A stretch of 64,000 nucleotides of DNA from Vibrio sp. Isolate34 (lineage in GTDB: Bacteria > Pseudomonadota > Gammaproteobacteria > Enterobacterales > Vibrionaceae), in NCBI RefSeq assembly GCF_022397915.1, contig NZ_JAKEUO010000015.1:62001-126000 (forward strand), written 5' to 3'. The translations under genes were made by a program, and so were the position numbers. Under the pieces are notes generated by a model. The model was given only the letters and a program-made list of their open reading frames with translations, did not search any database and had not been told where the DNA came from. Shown here one piece after another: positions 1 to 10,354 of this stretch (its first letter is position 1; every line of letters begins with the position of its first letter).

Positions 1-1
1 T

Positions 2-487
<486 letters not shown>

Positions 488-499
488 TTCGTCCTATTT

Positions 500-600
500 G
501 GCACTGTAGCTGCGTTAACTGTAGAAGATTCACTAAGTCACATAGGAAACTATGCTCCATAGCTGAATCTTCTTTGTTGCCTTGCTACAGCACCAACTAG
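500..600. repeat. ERIC-like imperfect palindrome (degenerate)
   Basis: The segment folds on itself: a GAAGATTCA arm near 521 pairs with TGAATCTTC near 564, around the core CATAG-GAAA-CTATG. Outer parts GCACTGTAGC and GCTACAGCACC are also nearly complementary. The layout (GATTCAC, CACATA, TATGCTCC, TGAATC) matches the central part of the enterobacterial repetitive intergenic consensus (ERIC/IRU). A longer, better preserved copy lies after lpd. The outer ends are more diverged here, so the boundaries are approximate. Confidence 0.6.
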
Positions 601-625
601 TTAGAATTATGCACCAATGCTTTTG

Positions 626-654
626 AATGCCTCGCTTATGCGGGGCATTTTTTT
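626..654 (+). terminator. Rho-independent terminator of eno
   Basis: Stem AATGCC-CGC / GCG-GGCATT with a TTAT loop, followed by a run of seven or more T. Confidence 0.85.
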
Positions 655-720
655 GTCTGTAGGAAAGTGAGGTATAGAGGCTCTAGGTTCTAAAGCTCTC
701 TTTTTGATACCTAAACCCTT

Positions 721-758
721 CATTCCCTAGACCGACGGAGGAGGAAGTCGGGAATCTC
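721..758. repeat. 38-bp dispersed intergenic repeat, copy 1
   Basis: It starts CATTCCCTAGAC and ends GGGAATCTC, so short ATTCCC and GGGAAT arms frame a purine-rich middle. A second copy at 35181-35218 matches at 33 of 38 positions. Both lie in non-coding DNA downstream of a highly expressed gene (eno, rplS). Confidence 0.65.
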
Positions 759-891
759 ATTGTGGATTTCGAATAACAATAATTCCCCGACTTATTGATT
801 CCCTTACACCACATATCTCGCACCAATAAGCTCATTATGGTATATATGTGCCTTATTCTAGTTCCTTCTTTTTCAACCGGCGAAAGGTGTT

Positions 892-1173
892 ATGCGAATT
901 TTTGCTTTAGTTCTGCTCATAGTGTTTGGCTGGCTACAACACACATTGTGGCTCGGTAAAAATGGTATCTCTGATTACTACGGTGTGAACAACGAAATCC
1001 AAGTTCAGCAACAAGTAAACGAAAAGCTGCATGTTCGTAATGCCGAGATGTTTGCCGAAATCGACGACCTACGCCAAGGCTTAGACGCGATAGAAGAGCG
1101 TGCTCGTCATGAACTTGGGATGGTAAAAGAAGGCGAAACGTTTTATCGCATCATTGGTGAGGAATCCCATTAA
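892..1173 (+). CDS. ftsB: Cell division protein FtsB
   Basis: Small bitopic membrane protein of the FtsQBL subcomplex, which links the early division ring to activation of septal peptidoglycan synthesis. The 93-residue product has one N-terminal membrane helix (about residues 3-20), then a coiled coil rich in Q, N, L and E (about 28-70) containing the family-typical [17 protein letters not shown] segment, and a conserved end with [17 protein letters not shown]. Length is normal for the family. The start has a GGCGAAAGG Shine-Dalgarno sequence just upstream. The stop overlaps the ispD start (TAATG), so the two are translationally coupled, as in E. coli. Confidence 0.95.
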   Translation: MRIFALVLLIVFGWLQHTLWLGKNGISDYYGVNNEIQVQQQVNEKLHVRNAEMFAEIDDLRQGLDAIEERARHELGMVKEGETFYRIIGEESH

Positions 1174-1874
1174 TGTCGACTCAACTTCAAAGCGTGATTG
1201 CCGTTGTACCTGCGGCGGGCGTGGGTAGCCGAATGCAGGCCGACCGTCCTAAGCAATACCTTAAGATTAATGGCATAACGATTTTAGAGCACACCGTTGA
1301 GAAACTATTGTCTCATCCACAAGTCTCTCAAATTGTCGTCGCGATTAGCGATGGTGACCCATACTACCCAGAGCTTGCCCTTAATCAAAACCCACAAGTG
1401 ATAAGAGTCTCTGGCGGAAGCGAAAGAGCGGACTCAGTACTCTCTGCTTTAGATTACATTGCAGAGCAACAGCTTGGTGAGTGGGTGATGGTTCACGATG
1501 CTGCGAGGCCTTGTGTTCATTTGGGTGATATCGATAAGTTAATCTCAGGTGCGATGAGCCATGATGTCGGGGCTATTTTGGCTGCTCCTGTTCGTGACAC
1601 GATGAAGCGAGGTGCCCAAGGGCAGATTGAGCATACCGTTGAGCGAGCGGATTTATGGCATGCACTTACGCCGCAAATGTTCAGAGCAAAGCCTCTGTGG
1701 AAGGCATTAAGTGAGGCGTTGCAACATGGCGCTTCAATTACTGATGAAGCTTCAGCCTTTGAATGGAAAGGTTTATCGCCGGCTTTAGTGGCTGGGCGCT
1801 CAGATAATTTTAAGATTACTCAGCCTGAAGATTTAGCGCTTGCTGAGTTCTATTTAAGTCAGAATAAGGAATAA
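1173..1874 (+). CDS. ispD: 2-C-methyl-D-erythritol 4-phosphate cytidylyltransferase
   Basis: Transfers CMP from CTP to methylerythritol 4-phosphate in the MEP route to isoprenoids. The 233-residue protein opens with the nucleotide-binding signature [18 protein letters not shown] (about residues 11-28). It contains VHDAARPCV (about 107-115) with the conserved aspartate-arginine pair, APVRDTMKR, and the end-region motif [15 protein letters not shown]. Full length. It overlaps ftsB by one base and is followed directly by ispF, the next-but-one enzyme of the same pathway, so one transcript is expected. Confidence 0.97.
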   Translation: MSTQLQSVIAVVPAAGVGSRMQADRPKQYLKINGITILEHTVEKLLSHPQVSQIVVAISDGDPYYPELALNQNPQVIRVSGGSERADSVLSALDYIAEQQLGEWVMVHDAARPCVHLGDIDKLISGAMSHDVGAILAAPVRDTMKRGAQGQIEHTVERADLWHALTPQMFRAKPLWKALSEALQHGASITDEASAFEWKGLSPALVAGRSDNFKITQPEDLALAEFYLSQNKE

Positions 1875-1876
1875 TG

Positions 1877-2356
1877 ATGATTCGTATTGGCCATGGCTTT
1901 GATGTACATAAGTTTGGTGGTGAAGGTCCGGTAATTATTGGTGGTGTGAGCATCCCTTACGAACAAGGTCTTATCGCACATTCAGATGGTGACGTTGCCC
2001 TTCATGCTTTGTGTGACGCTCTGTTAGGTGCGATCGCAGCGGGCGATATTGGTCGTCATTTCCCTGATACTGATGACGAATGGAAAGGCGCGGATAGCCG
2101 TGAACTACTGAAAGATGTTTACCGTCGAGTAAAAGAACAAGGTTACGTGATTGGTAATGCCGATATTACTATCATGGCGCAAGCTCCAAAGATGGCCCCT
2201 CATATAGACTCTATGTGCCAAGCTATTGCTCAAGACCTAGAAACCAGCATTAGCAATGTGAATGTAAAAGCGACGACTACTGAGCGTTTAGGTTTTACTG
2301 GTCGCAAAGAGGGCATCGCATGTGAAGCGGTGGTCCTAATTACTAAAAGTGCGTAA
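1877..2356 (+). CDS. ispF: 2-C-methyl-D-erythritol 2,4-cyclodiphosphate synthase
   Basis: Cyclises CDP-methylerythritol 2-phosphate with release of CMP. The 159-residue protein begins [13 protein letters not shown]; the Asp and His of DVH are zinc ligands. It carries [19 protein letters not shown] with the third zinc histidine, and the end-region signature [17 protein letters not shown]. Two ATG codons are adjacent (1874 and 1877). I chose 1877 because it sits six bases after the AAGGA box and matches the usual family N terminus. The gap to ispD is two bases, so the genes are coupled. Confidence 0.96.
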   Translation: MIRIGHGFDVHKFGGEGPVIIGGVSIPYEQGLIAHSDGDVALHALCDALLGAIAAGDIGRHFPDTDDEWKGADSRELLKDVYRRVKEQGYVIGNADITIMAQAPKMAPHIDSMCQAIAQDLETSISNVNVKATTTERLGFTGRKEGIACEAVVLITKSA

Positions 2357-2378
2357 GCACCAACACGAAAAGAACAGC

Positions 2379-3425
2379 ATGTCAGATATTTTATCTTCAT
2401 TGGCTTATCTAAACGGTAAACCAACTGCGAAAGCAAAACTAAAAGCAAAAGCCGAACACTTTGTCGTTAATGAAGACTTGGGTTTTGAGTTTACTGGTGA
2501 AGGCGAGCACCTAATGGTTCGTATTCGTAAAACTGGTGAAAACACGAGTTTCGTAGCAAACGAGCTGGCTAAAGCTTGCGGTGTTAAGTCGAAAGACGTG
2601 AGCTGGGCGGGTTTGAAAGACCGTCACGCTGTGACAGAGCAGTGGTTGAGCGTCCACCTACCGAAAGGTGAGCCTGACTTTTCAGCGTTCTTAGCACAAT
2701 ACCCAAGTATTGAAATCCTAGCGACAGCACGTCATAACAAAAAGTTACGTCCGGGCGATTTAGTTGGCAACCAATTTGAGTTGACCTTGTCTGAAGTAAC
2801 GGATTGTGAAGATGTGGTAAAGCGTTTGGAAAAAGTCGCTCAAGTGGGCGTGCCAAACTACTTTGGTGCTCAGCGTTTTGGTAATGAAGGTAACAACCTA
2901 TCTGAAGCTCGTCGTTGGGGCCGCGATAACGTTCGTACTCGTAACCAGAATAAACGCAGCTTGTATCTTTCTGCGGCTCGCTCGTGGATTTACAACTTGA
3001 TCCTTTCAGACCGTATTGAGCAAGATGTGTTTGCATCGGCATTGGTTGGCGATATCGTGGTGAAAGACGGTGCTCAACTAACGGTAACGGCTGAAAACCT
3101 TGAAGCTGTAAAGCAAGATATCGCGAATGGTACTGCATTGGTGACTGTGGCTTTGGCCGGAGATAACGCTTTGCCAACAACAGATGAGTCTCAAGCTTTA
3201 GAGCAGAAACACCTTGATGCTGAACCGGATTTGATGGCTCTAATTCGTGGTAATCGCATGCGTCATGACCGCCGTGAAGCGTCACTGAAACCTACTGATC
3301 TAACGTGGGAAGTGAGTGAAGATAATGTCACTCTGAAGTTCTCTCTTGATGCAGGCTGCTTTGCGACGGCTATCGTTCGTGAATTGGTTGAAGAAGTACA
3401 CGTAGAGAGAAGCTACGAGCAGTAA
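2379..3425 (+). CDS. truD: tRNA pseudouridine(13) synthase TruD
   Basis: Converts U13 of tRNA-Glu to pseudouridine. The 348-residue protein contains the TruD catalytic motif GLKDRHAVTEQW, with the nucleophilic aspartate at about residue 81, and the family block NYFGAQRFGNEGNNL (about 165-180). The reading frame is open from a GTG at 2349 that overlaps ispF. I prefer the ATG at 2379 (MSDILSSLAYLNG), which agrees with the known N terminus of the family and has AAAAGAA upstream. It lies between ispF and surE exactly as in E. coli. Confidence 0.95.
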   Translation: MSDILSSLAYLNGKPTAKAKLKAKAEHFVVNEDLGFEFTGEGEHLMVRIRKTGENTSFVANELAKACGVKSKDVSWAGLKDRHAVTEQWLSVHLPKGEPDFSAFLAQYPSIEILATARHNKKLRPGDLVGNQFELTLSEVTDCEDVVKRLEKVAQVGVPNYFGAQRFGNEGNNLSEARRWGRDNVRTRNQNKRSLYLSAARSWIYNLILSDRIEQDVFASALVGDIVVKDGAQLTVTAENLEAVKQDIANGTALVTVALAGDNALPTTDESQALEQKHLDAEPDLMALIRGNRMRHDRREASLKPTDLTWEVSEDNVTLKFSLDAGCFATAIVRELVEEVHVERSYEQ

Positions 3426-3440
3426 TGATTCTGCTTGGCA

Positions 3441-3475
3441 CTAAGTGACTTAATATTGGAATTTAAGTCACTTAG
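3441..3475 (+). other. Strong hairpin in the truD-surE gap
   Basis: CTAAGTGACTTAA (3441-3453) and TTAAGTCACTTAG (3463-3475) form a perfect 13-bp inverted repeat with a 9-base loop. There is no T-run after it, so it is not a standard terminator. It may be a processing site, an mRNA stabiliser or a protein-binding palindrome inside the operon. Confidence 0.7.
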
Positions 3476-3502
3476 CACTGGAATATGAAGAAAGGATACA
3501 GA

Positions 3503-4246
3503 ATGAAGATTTTACTCAGCAACGATGATGGTGTGCATGCTCAAGGTATTCATGAGCTAGCAGATGAACTACGTGATCTTGCTGAAGTTATCATTGTGGC
3601 ACCTGACCGTAATCGTTCAGGCGCTTCAAATTCATTAACTTTAGAACAGCCTTTACGCGTTCAAGAGATTGCTGAAAATACCTATTCGGTACAAGGAACA
3701 CCGACCGACTGTGTGCATTTTGCGTTAAACGAACTGCTAAAGAATGACATGCCTAATCTGGTATTAACGGGCATTAATCACGGTGCTAACCTTGGTGATG
3801 ACGTGCTTTATTCAGGTACGGTAGCAGCAGCAATGGAAGGGCACTTTCTAGGCGTTCAATCGGTGGCGTTTTCGTTAGTGGGTAAAAAACATTTTAAGAC
3901 AGCGGCAGCGATTGCTCGTCGTATTGTCGAACAACATTTAGCAAACCCAATCCCGACCAATCGCTTATTGAACGTGAACGTTCCTGATTTAGCCTTAGAA
4001 CAACTGTCTGGTACTCAGGTGACACGCTTAGGTGCTCGTCATCACTCTGAAGATATGATTAAGCAAAAAGACCCTCGTGGTCACGATATCTATTGGCTCG
4101 GCCCTCCGGGCAAAGAGCAAGATGCCGGCGAAGGTACCGATTTTTACGCAATCGAGCATGGCTTTATATCGGTAACACCGTTACAAGTTGATCTAACGGC
4201 ACACGAGTCGTTAGGTGCGATGACAACATGGTTAGGGGAGAAGTAA
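3503..4246 (+). CDS. surE: 5'/3'-nucleotidase SurE
   Basis: Metal-dependent nucleoside monophosphate phosphatase linked to stationary-phase survival. The 247-residue protein begins [16 protein letters not shown], where the NDDG aspartates bind the metal. It continues with [17 protein letters not shown] (about 33-49), a metal asparagine in [24 protein letters not shown] (about 88-110), and [12 protein letters not shown] near the end. The ATG at 3503 has a good AAAGGA box; an in-frame ATG six codons earlier gives a non-conserved extension. The stop touches the GTG start of pcm. Confidence 0.96.
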   Translation: MKILLSNDDGVHAQGIHELADELRDLAEVIIVAPDRNRSGASNSLTLEQPLRVQEIAENTYSVQGTPTDCVHFALNELLKNDMPNLVLTGINHGANLGDDVLYSGTVAAAMEGHFLGVQSVAFSLVGKKHFKTAAAIARRIVEQHLANPIPTNRLLNVNVPDLALEQLSGTQVTRLGARHHSEDMIKQKDPRGHDIYWLGPPGKEQDAGEGTDFYAIEHGFISVTPLQVDLTAHESLGAMTTWLGEK

Positions 4247-4873
4247 GTGAGCAATCCACAAGCCGAGCGCTTAATTACTTTTCTGATTGAAAATGGCATC
4301 CGAGATCAAAAGGTTCTTGATGCTATTTACCAACTGCCGAGAGAGAGTTTTTTATCACAGGCGATGTACCATCAAGCTTATGATAATAATGCTCTGCCGA
4401 TCGGACAGGGTCAGACAATCTCCCAACCATACATTGTTGCCAAAATGACAGAGCTGCTTGAGTTACAACAAGATAGCCGCGTTTTGGAGATCGGAACGGG
4501 TTCAGGCTACCAAACCGCGGTATTGGCTCAGCTTGTTGATCATGTCTATTCGGTTGAAAGAATAAAGTCGCTACAATGGGATGCTAAACGCAGGTTGAAG
4601 CAACTCGATTTCTACAATATTTCAACTAAGCACGGTGATGGTTGGCAAGGGTGGTCTTCAAAGGCGCCTTTTGATGCGATTATTGTTACCGCTGCTGCAG
4701 AGTCGATTCCTCAAGCGCTTCTGCAACAGCTGAAAGATGGCGGTCGTTTACTGATTCCTGTTGGGGATGATGAACAACAACTGTTGAAGATCGTTCGTCA
4801 CGGCGATGAATTTTTGTCGAGTGTTATCGAAATGGTGAGATTTGTACCTCTTGTTCCTGGTGAACTAGCTTAA
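4247..4873 (+). CDS. pcm: Protein-L-isoaspartate O-methyltransferase
   Basis: Uses S-adenosylmethionine to repair isoaspartyl residues in aged proteins. The 208-residue protein has the AdoMet-binding motif [19 protein letters not shown] (about residues 79-96), the substrate-side segment [19 protein letters not shown] (about 50-70), and post-motif blocks VYSVERI and [20 protein letters not shown]. It starts with GTG immediately after the surE stop, so translation is coupled. Repair of damaged proteins next to surE and rpoS is the conserved stress-survival arrangement. Confidence 0.96.
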   Translation: MSNPQAERLITFLIENGIRDQKVLDAIYQLPRESFLSQAMYHQAYDNNALPIGQGQTISQPYIVAKMTELLELQQDSRVLEIGTGSGYQTAVLAQLVDHVYSVERIKSLQWDAKRRLKQLDFYNISTKHGDGWQGWSSKAPFDAIIVTAAAESIPQALLQQLKDGGRLLIPVGDDEQQLLKIVRHGDEFLSSVIEMVRFVPLVPGELA

Positions 4874-4908
4874 TAACAAGACCAATGGTGTAGGTGGATA
4901 GAGAGTCG

Positions 4909-5823
4909 ATGCGTTCGAAGTTGTTTAAAGGAAGTACTTTACTGCTTAGCTGTGCCCTTGTTGGGTGTGCAGCGAATTCGCCTGCGCCGGTTTCAAGCCT
5001 TAACAAGAAATACTCATCGATTGATCGTGGTAGTTATCGCGGCAGTTACTATGAAGTGAAAAAAGGCGATACGCTTTATTTCATCGCTTATGTGACCAAT
5101 AAAGACGTCAATGACCTCGTCAGTTATAACAAATTGTCTGCCCCTTATACTATCCACCCAGGGCAGAAGCTTAAGTTGTGGCGTCCTAGCTACAACGCGC
5201 CAGCGTATGGTAAATCTACGGTAGCGGCTGCAGCAGTTGCTGCGCCTGTCGCGGCATCGACAACGTCATCTGCGGCAAGTAAACCTAAAACCACATCTCA
5301 ACCGAGCAAAAACTCTAAACCTGCCCGAGCTCAAACTACCACCAAAGTGGCGAAAAAAGATCCACCAAAGAAGGTTGAACAATCCAAATCAAAGGAGTAT
5401 GTTGGTTCTAAAGGTAAACAGAATGTTACACCGTCCACCAAACCAACAAGTGATAAAGTATCCAAATGGTTATGGCCAACTAAAGGGAGAGTAATCAAGA
5501 ATTTCTCTGTAGGCGAACAAGGAAATAAAGGCATAGACATAGCAGGACAGCGAGGTCAGCCAATAGTATCTACTGCAGGGGGAACGGTTGTTTATTCGGG
5601 TAATGCACTACGAGGCTACGGCAATCTAGTGATTGTGAAGCACAATGATAATTACTTAAGTGCATACGCGCATAACGACCGACTATTAGTATCTGAAGGG
5701 CAAAGTGTGAAACCAGGGCAGAAGATTGCAACAATGGGAAGCTCTGGAGCCAGCAGTGTTAGGCTGCACTTTGAGATTCGTTACCAAGGTAAATCAGTTA
5801 ATCCAAAACGATATTTGCCTTAA
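4909..5823 (+). CDS. nlpD: Murein hydrolase activator NlpD (LysM-LytM lipoprotein)
   Basis: Outer-membrane lipoprotein that in E. coli activates the amidase AmiC during daughter-cell separation. From the ATG at 4909 the product has 304 residues. It has a lipoprotein signal ending LVGC (cysteine near 20), a LysM domain with YEVKKGDTLYFIAYVT (about 46-90), a long Ala/Ser/Lys/Pro linker (about 100-190), and a C-terminal LytM/M23 fold. The LytM active site looks degenerate: the first zinc histidine position reads GNKGIDIA, and the HxH motif reads RLHFEI. A GTG at 4894 would add five residues. In E. coli the rpoS promoter lies inside nlpD; the same may apply here. Confidence 0.93.
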   Translation: MRSKLFKGSTLLLSCALVGCAANSPAPVSSLNKKYSSIDRGSYRGSYYEVKKGDTLYFIAYVTNKDVNDLVSYNKLSAPYTIHPGQKLKLWRPSYNAPAYGKSTVAAAAVAAPVAASTTSSAASKPKTTSQPSKNSKPARAQTTTKVAKKDPPKKVEQSKSKEYVGSKGKQNVTPSTKPTSDKVSKWLWPTKGRVIKNFSVGEQGNKGIDIAGQRGQPIVSTAGGTVVYSGNALRGYGNLVIVKHNDNYLSAYAHNDRLLVSEGQSVKPGQKIATMGSSGASSVRLHFEIRYQGKSVNPKRYLP

Positions 5824-5921
5824 ATACAATATGAATGATTAACGTATTGTATTGAGTGACATAGTCATTTAGCGACATATGAAGTTGTAATGTCATGCTA
5901 ATTTCGCCAGGGGGAGGCGTT

Positions 5922-6902
5922 ATGAGTATAAGCAATGCAGTAACCAAAGAAGAGTTCGATCTTGACCAAGCAACCACGGAACCGGAAGCTCTTGGAAAAG
6001 CAAAACGAACAGTCACTAAGAAAACCGAAGCGAAAGAAGAAGTTGAAGTTACGTCTAAAAGCTTAGATGCCACTCAACTGTATCTAGGCGAAATCGGTTT
6101 CTCACCACTATTAACCGCAGAAGAAGAGGTGCTTTACGCACGTCGAGCTCTACGCGGTGATGAAGCAGCACGTAAACGCATGATCGAAAGTAACCTGCGT
6201 TTGGTGGTAAAAATTTCTCGTCGTTATAGCAACCGTGGTTTGGCACTTCTCGATCTAATCGAAGAAGGCAACCTAGGCTTGATTCGCGCCGTAGAGAAGT
6301 TTGACCCAGAGCGTGGCTTCCGCTTTTCAACTTACGCAACATGGTGGATTCGTCAAACTATTGAACGTGCGTTGATGAATCAGACTCGCACCATCCGTTT
6401 GCCAATCCATGTTGTGAAAGAGCTGAACATCTACCTACGTACGGCAAGAGAACTATCACAAAAGCTTGACCACGAACCAACAGCTGAAGAGATCGCTTCT
6501 AAGCTAGATAAGCCAGTTGGTGATGTGAGCAAGATGCTTCGTCTAAACGAAAGAGTGAGCTCTGTAGATACGCCAATTGGTGGTGACGGTGAGAAAGCAC
6601 TGTTGGATATTATTCCAGACATCAATAATTCAGATCCTGAGGTTTCAACGCAAGATAGCGATATTAAGAACTCACTGATCTTCTGGCTTGATGAACTGAA
6701 TCCGAAGCAAAAAGAAGTGCTTGCACGTCGATTTGGACTACTAGGCTATGAACCGTCGACGCTAGAAGAAGTTGGCCGTGAAATCAGCCTAACTCGTGAG
6801 CGAGTTCGTCAAATCCAAGTTGAAGGTCTTCGCCGTCTACGTGAGATTCTGATCAAGCAAGGTCTGAACATGGAAAACTTGTTCAACGTTGAAAACGACT
6901 AA
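5922..6902 (+). CDS. rpoS: RNA polymerase sigma factor RpoS (sigma-38)
   Basis: General stress and stationary-phase sigma factor. The 326-residue protein shows region 1.2 ([18 protein letters not shown]), region 2 ([37 protein letters not shown], then [17 protein letters not shown]), region 3 (about 160-225) and region 4 with [19 protein letters not shown] and the helix-turn-helix [20 protein letters not shown] start at the ATG at 5922 because a strong GGGGAGG box sits 5-10 bases upstream; an in-frame ATG at 5895 lacks one. The 98-base nlpD-rpoS gap is short, so any long leader must begin inside nlpD. Confidence 0.97.
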   Translation: MSISNAVTKEEFDLDQATTEPEALGKAKRTVTKKTEAKEEVEVTSKSLDATQLYLGEIGFSPLLTAEEEVLYARRALRGDEAARKRMIESNLRLVVKISRRYSNRGLALLDLIEEGNLGLIRAVEKFDPERGFRFSTYATWWIRQTIERALMNQTRTIRLPIHVVKELNIYLRTARELSQKLDHEPTAEEIASKLDKPVGDVSKMLRLNERVSSVDTPIGGDGEKALLDIIPDINNSDPEVSTQDSDIKNSLIFWLDELNPKQKEVLARRFGLLGYEPSTLEEVGREISLTRERVRQIQVEGLRRLREILIKQGLNMENLFNVEND

Positions 6903-6925
6903 ACGATATTCCACGATATCGACAT

Positions 6926-6957
6926 AAAAAAACGCTGACCTCATGTCAGCGTTTTTT
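6926..6957. terminator. Bidirectional terminator between rpoS and mutS
   Basis: AAAAAACGCTGAC / GTCAGCGTTTTTT around a short CTCAT loop, with A-run before and T-run after, so it can serve both converging genes. Confidence 0.85.
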
Positions 6958-7034
6958 AGTTTTAGCTTCTGGTTTAGCTTTTACTTCAACTAGGAACCAC
7001 AGCGCTTGGCTATTTAACTAGCGTGCTTCTTAAG

Positions 7035-9596
7035 CTAGAGTAGCTTCTTCAAGCGGTAGAGTTCTTCTAATGCTTGGCGAGGTGTTAGATCATCAGGATC
7101 AACATTCGCTAGTGCTTGCTCCACCTCACTCGGTTCAGGGATCAGGCTAAGTTGGTTCGCGATATCAACACCACTTGGCTTCGATGTCGGAGACTCAATA
7201 CTCAATGCCTCGAGCTGTGTTAGCTTCGCGCGAGCGTTCTTGATCACGGCTTTTGGTACACCCGCCAACCCTGCAACCGCTAGGCCGTAAGACTTGCTTG
7301 CAGCCCCCTCTTGAACTGCGTGCATAAAGGCAATGCTGTCACCGTGTTCAACCGCGTCCAAGTGCACATTTGCTAATGTTGGAAGCTGGTTCGGTAGCTC
7401 GGTTAGCTCAAAGTAGTGCGTTGCAAACAGTGTCATCGCATTGATTTGATTCGCTAGCCATTCCGCGCTTGCCCAAGCCAATGACAAACCATCATAAGTA
7501 CTGGTACCACGGCCTATTTCGTCCATTAGCACAAGGCTATTTGGTGTTGCGTTGTGCAGAATATTAGCGGTCTCTGTCATCTCAACCATGAAGGTTGAAC
7601 GGCCAGAAGCCAGATCATCCGATGCGCCAATTCGAGTAAAGATACGGTCGATAGAGCCAATAGTCGCGCTTTCAGCTGGCACATAACAACCGATATGAGC
7701 CATCAATGCGATGAGTGCTGTTTGGCGCATGTAAGTCGATTTACCACCCATGTTTGGACCTGTGATGATCAGCATTTTACGCTTATCGTTTAGGTCGATA
7801 GGGTTGGCGATGAAAGGTTCGTCCATCACTTGCTCTACTACTGGGTGACGACCTGCTTGGATCTGCACACCTGCCGCCTCTGTCATAGTTGGACGACAGT
7901 AGTCCAGCGTATCTGCGCGCTCAGCTAAGTTCTGCAGTACATCAAGTTGAGATACTGAAGATGCGATGTTTTGTAGTCGTTCTAGATATGGCAGTAGTAA
8001 ATCAAACAACTCTTCCCATAACTGCTTCTCGATAGCCAGAGCCTTCGATTTAGAGTTAAGTACTTTGTCTTCGTGCTCTTTCAGCTCAGGAATAATGTAA
8101 CGTTCAGCATTCTTCAGCGTTTGACGACGTACATAATGTGGCGGCACAAGGTGGCTTTGTCCGCGGCTCACTTGAATGAAGAAACCGTGTACGTTGTTGT
8201 AACCAACTTTTAGAGTGTCGATACCGTGACGTTCACGCTCTTCTTGCTCAAGCTTATCCAGAAACTCGGTTGCACCCGCAGCAAGGTCACGCCATTCATC
8301 TAGCTCGGCGTTGTAGCCTTCTGCAATAACACCGCCGTCACGGATAACCACGGGCGGGTTCTCTTTTATTGCACGTTCAAGCAGTTCTGAAACTTCGTCT
8401 ACAGGAGACGCGTACTGAGCAAGTTGAGTTAGGTATGGGTGTTTAAGCTGAGTCAGTGTTTCAGCAAGCTCTGGTAAGTATTCCATTGCTTGGCGAAGAC
8501 GCGCCATATCACGTGGACGAGCAGAACGAAGTGCTAATCGAGCAAGAATACGCTCGATATCGCCAATCTGTTTCAAGGTCGGCTGTAGCTCTGTAAAGAG
8601 AGCCAAATCTTTCATTTCACCAATCGCGTCTAGGCGTTGATCAAGTGCAGAGATATTGCGCATTGGTTGATGTAACCAACGCTTAAGCATACGACTGCCC
8701 ATTGCCGTTGCAGTGTGATCAAGCACTTCAGCAAGGGTGTTATCTGTGCCTCCGCCAAGATTTTGCGTGATCTCTAGATTGCGGCGGGTCGCAGCATCGA
8801 GGATCACTGAGTGATCTTGCTTATCCATGGTGAGTGAACGGATGTGCGGAAGGGCAGTACGTTGAGTATCTTTTACATATTGAATAAGACAGCCAGCCGC
8901 ACAAAGACCTAGCTTGGCACCTTCAACGCCAAACCCCACAAGGTCGCGAGTACCAAATTGTTGGTTCAGTTGCTGCTTGGCGGTATCTAATTCAAATTCC
9001 CAGATTGGGCGACGGCGATTACCGTTACGACTTGCCATTAAATCGACAGGTTCAAAATCTTCAGGGAACAGCAACTCACGCGGAGAGGTTCTCTGTAGCT
9101 CTGCCGCCATCGCTTCTTCTGTTTCAGGCTCGCAGAGTTGGAATCTACCGGAAGTAATATCAAGCGTCGCATAGCCAAACTTACCGTTGTGGTGATAAAT
9201 GGCTGCAATCAGGTTATCAATGCGTTCAGAGAGCAAGGCTTCATCGGTTACGGTACCCGGTGTCACGATACGTACTACCGCACGCTCTACAGGGCCTTTT
9301 GAAAGTGCTGGATTACCAATCTGTTCACAAATTGCTACGGACTCACCGAGTTGCACTAACTTTGCAAGGTATCCTTCAACGGCGTGGTATGGAACACCCG
9401 CCATCGGAATCGGCTCACCATTTGATGAACCACGCTTAGTCAGTGAAATATCGAGGAGTTGAGAAGCCTTTTTAGCGTCATCGTAGAAAAGCTCGTAGAA
9501 ATCGCCCATGCGGTAGAACAGCAGAATTTCTGGATTTTCTGCCTTTAGTTTTAGGTACTGCTGCATCATGGGAGTATGTTTTTGATCGGCTTTCAC
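7035..9596 (-). CDS. mutS: DNA mismatch repair protein MutS
   Basis: Recognises base mismatches and small loops and recruits MutL. The 853-residue protein matches the usual length of the family. N-terminal mismatch-binding signature: [28 protein letters not shown], with the Phe-X-Glu wedge in GDFYELF. Domain III-IV spans about 265-560. The ATPase domain has Walker [10 protein letters not shown] (lysine near 619), [12 protein letters not shown], Walker [17 protein letters not shown] and [10 protein letters not shown]. It converges on rpoS and diverges from pncC. In many enterobacteria mutS is also next to rpoS. Confidence 0.98.
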   Translation of the reverse strand: MKADQKHTPMMQQYLKLKAENPEILLFYRMGDFYELFYDDAKKASQLLDISLTKRGSSNGEPIPMAGVPYHAVEGYLAKLVQLGESVAICEQIGNPALSKGPVERAVVRIVTPGTVTDEALLSERIDNLIAAIYHHNGKFGYATLDITSGRFQLCEPETEEAMAAELQRTSPRELLFPEDFEPVDLMASRNGNRRRPIWEFELDTAKQQLNQQFGTRDLVGFGVEGAKLGLCAAGCLIQYVKDTQRTALPHIRSLTMDKQDHSVILDAATRRNLEITQNLGGGTDNTLAEVLDHTATAMGSRMLKRWLHQPMRNISALDQRLDAIGEMKDLALFTELQPTLKQIGDIERILARLALRSARPRDMARLRQAMEYLPELAETLTQLKHPYLTQLAQYASPVDEVSELLERAIKENPPVVIRDGGVIAEGYNAELDEWRDLAAGATEFLDKLEQEERERHGIDTLKVGYNNVHGFFIQVSRGQSHLVPPHYVRRQTLKNAERYIIPELKEHEDKVLNSKSKALAIEKQLWEELFDLLLPYLERLQNIASSVSQLDVLQNLAERADTLDYCRPTMTEAAGVQIQAGRHPVVEQVMDEPFIANPIDLNDKRKMLIITGPNMGGKSTYMRQTALIALMAHIGCYVPAESATIGSIDRIFTRIGASDDLASGRSTFMVEMTETANILHNATPNSLVLMDEIGRGTSTYDGLSLAWASAEWLANQINAMTLFATHYFELTELPNQLPTLANVHLDAVEHGDSIAFMHAVQEGAASKSYGLAVAGLAGVPKAVIKNARAKLTQLEALSIESPTSKPSGVDIANQLSLIPEPSEVEQALANVDPDDLTPRQALEELYRLKKLL

Positions 9597-9720
9597 AGTT
9601 AACTTCTTTCGTTTATTTCTATTGCGGCTTAGGATACGTGAAAGCGTTTCGTGCGAAAAGCAGCTGATGCGAAAAGATGCGAATCCAAATGATATGACAG
9701 TAAATAAAGGGAAGTTGATA

Positions 9721-10215
9721 ATGCAGATGACTCAAGCTCTTAGTGAAAAACTCGGACCATTACTGGCTAAACATAAGCAAGTGCTAGTGACCGCTGAATC
9801 TTGTACTGGCGGCGGTGTAGCAACGGCGGTTACCGACGTGGCAGGCAGTTCTGGATGGTTTGATCGTGCTTTTGTCACTTACAGTAATGAAGCTAAGCAA
9901 GAGATGATTGGTGTTCAGCTTGAAACCTTGGTTGAGTTCGGTGCGGTGAGTGAACCTGTGGTGATAGAAATGGCCAAGGGAGCGCTACAACATTCAAATG
10001 GCACTATTTCTGTGTCGATAAGCGGTATTGCTGGCCCTGGCGGCGGCACAGAAGAGAAGCCCGTTGGTACCGTCTGTTTTGCTTGGAAGGCGTTAAACGG
10101 CTGGGACAAAGTGGAAACGAATGTATTTACAGGTGATAGATCACAAGTACGCCAACAAGCCACGCACCATGCCCTGCAAGTTATTTATGATTACCTATCA
10201 ATGGAAGGTAAGTAA
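9721..10215 (+). CDS. pncC: Nicotinamide-nucleotide amidase (CinA C-terminal domain family)
   Basis: Deamidates nicotinamide mononucleotide to nicotinate mononucleotide in NAD recycling. The 164-residue product is a stand-alone CinA C-terminal domain with the signatures [23 protein letters not shown] (about residues 22-44), the catalytic serine/tyrosine region [15 protein letters not shown], and [24 protein letters not shown] (about 98-121). I start at 9721 because AAAGGGAAG lies 8-12 bases upstream; earlier in-frame starts at 9622 and 9694 add unconserved residues. It sits directly upstream of recA, as ygaD/pncC does in E. coli. Confidence 0.93.
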   Translation: MQMTQALSEKLGPLLAKHKQVLVTAESCTGGGVATAVTDVAGSSGWFDRAFVTYSNEAKQEMIGVQLETLVEFGAVSEPVVIEMAKGALQHSNGTISVSISGIAGPGGGTEEKPVGTVCFAWKALNGWDKVETNVFTGDRSQVRQQATHHALQVIYDYLSMEGK

Positions 10216-10244
10216 CATTTGTACAAATTATTTTCATACAGGTA

Positions 10245-10272
10245 TAGACACTGTATGAATCAACAGTATAAT
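10245..10272 (+). promoter_or_regulatory. recA sigma-70 promoter
   Basis: -35 TAGACA (10245-10250), 16-base spacer, -10 TATAAT (10267-10272). The spacer is entirely filled by the LexA box. Confidence 0.85.
10251..10266. promoter_or_regulatory. LexA (SOS) box of recA
   Basis: CTGT-N8-ACAG (CTGTATGAATCAACAG) is a perfect match to the gammaproteobacterial SOS-box consensus. It lies between the -35 and -10 elements, so LexA binding should block RNA polymerase directly. Confidence 0.92.
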
Positions 10273-10354
10273 GAAAGCCAATTAGTCACCCCTATGTGGG
10301 TTAGAAATAGATTCTAGATCGCTTGTTGAGACAACCGATTATGTGGAGATAGAA

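Larger units (their letters stand above)
488..891. other. eno-ftsB intergenic region: ERIC-like palindrome, terminator, 38-bp repeat
   Basis: This 404-bp gap has no plausible gene. It holds an ERIC-like imperfect palindrome (about 500-600), the eno terminator (626-654) and one copy of a 38-bp repeat (721-758) that also occurs at 35181-35218. The last 130 bases before ftsB should contain its promoter, but I could not pick convincing boxes. Confidence 0.6.

Noticed and set aside
2584-3285. Long open frame (233 codons) on the minus strand opposite truD
   Set aside because: It lies wholly inside a well-supported gene, has low-complexity His/Gln/Leu-rich composition and no recognisable motif.
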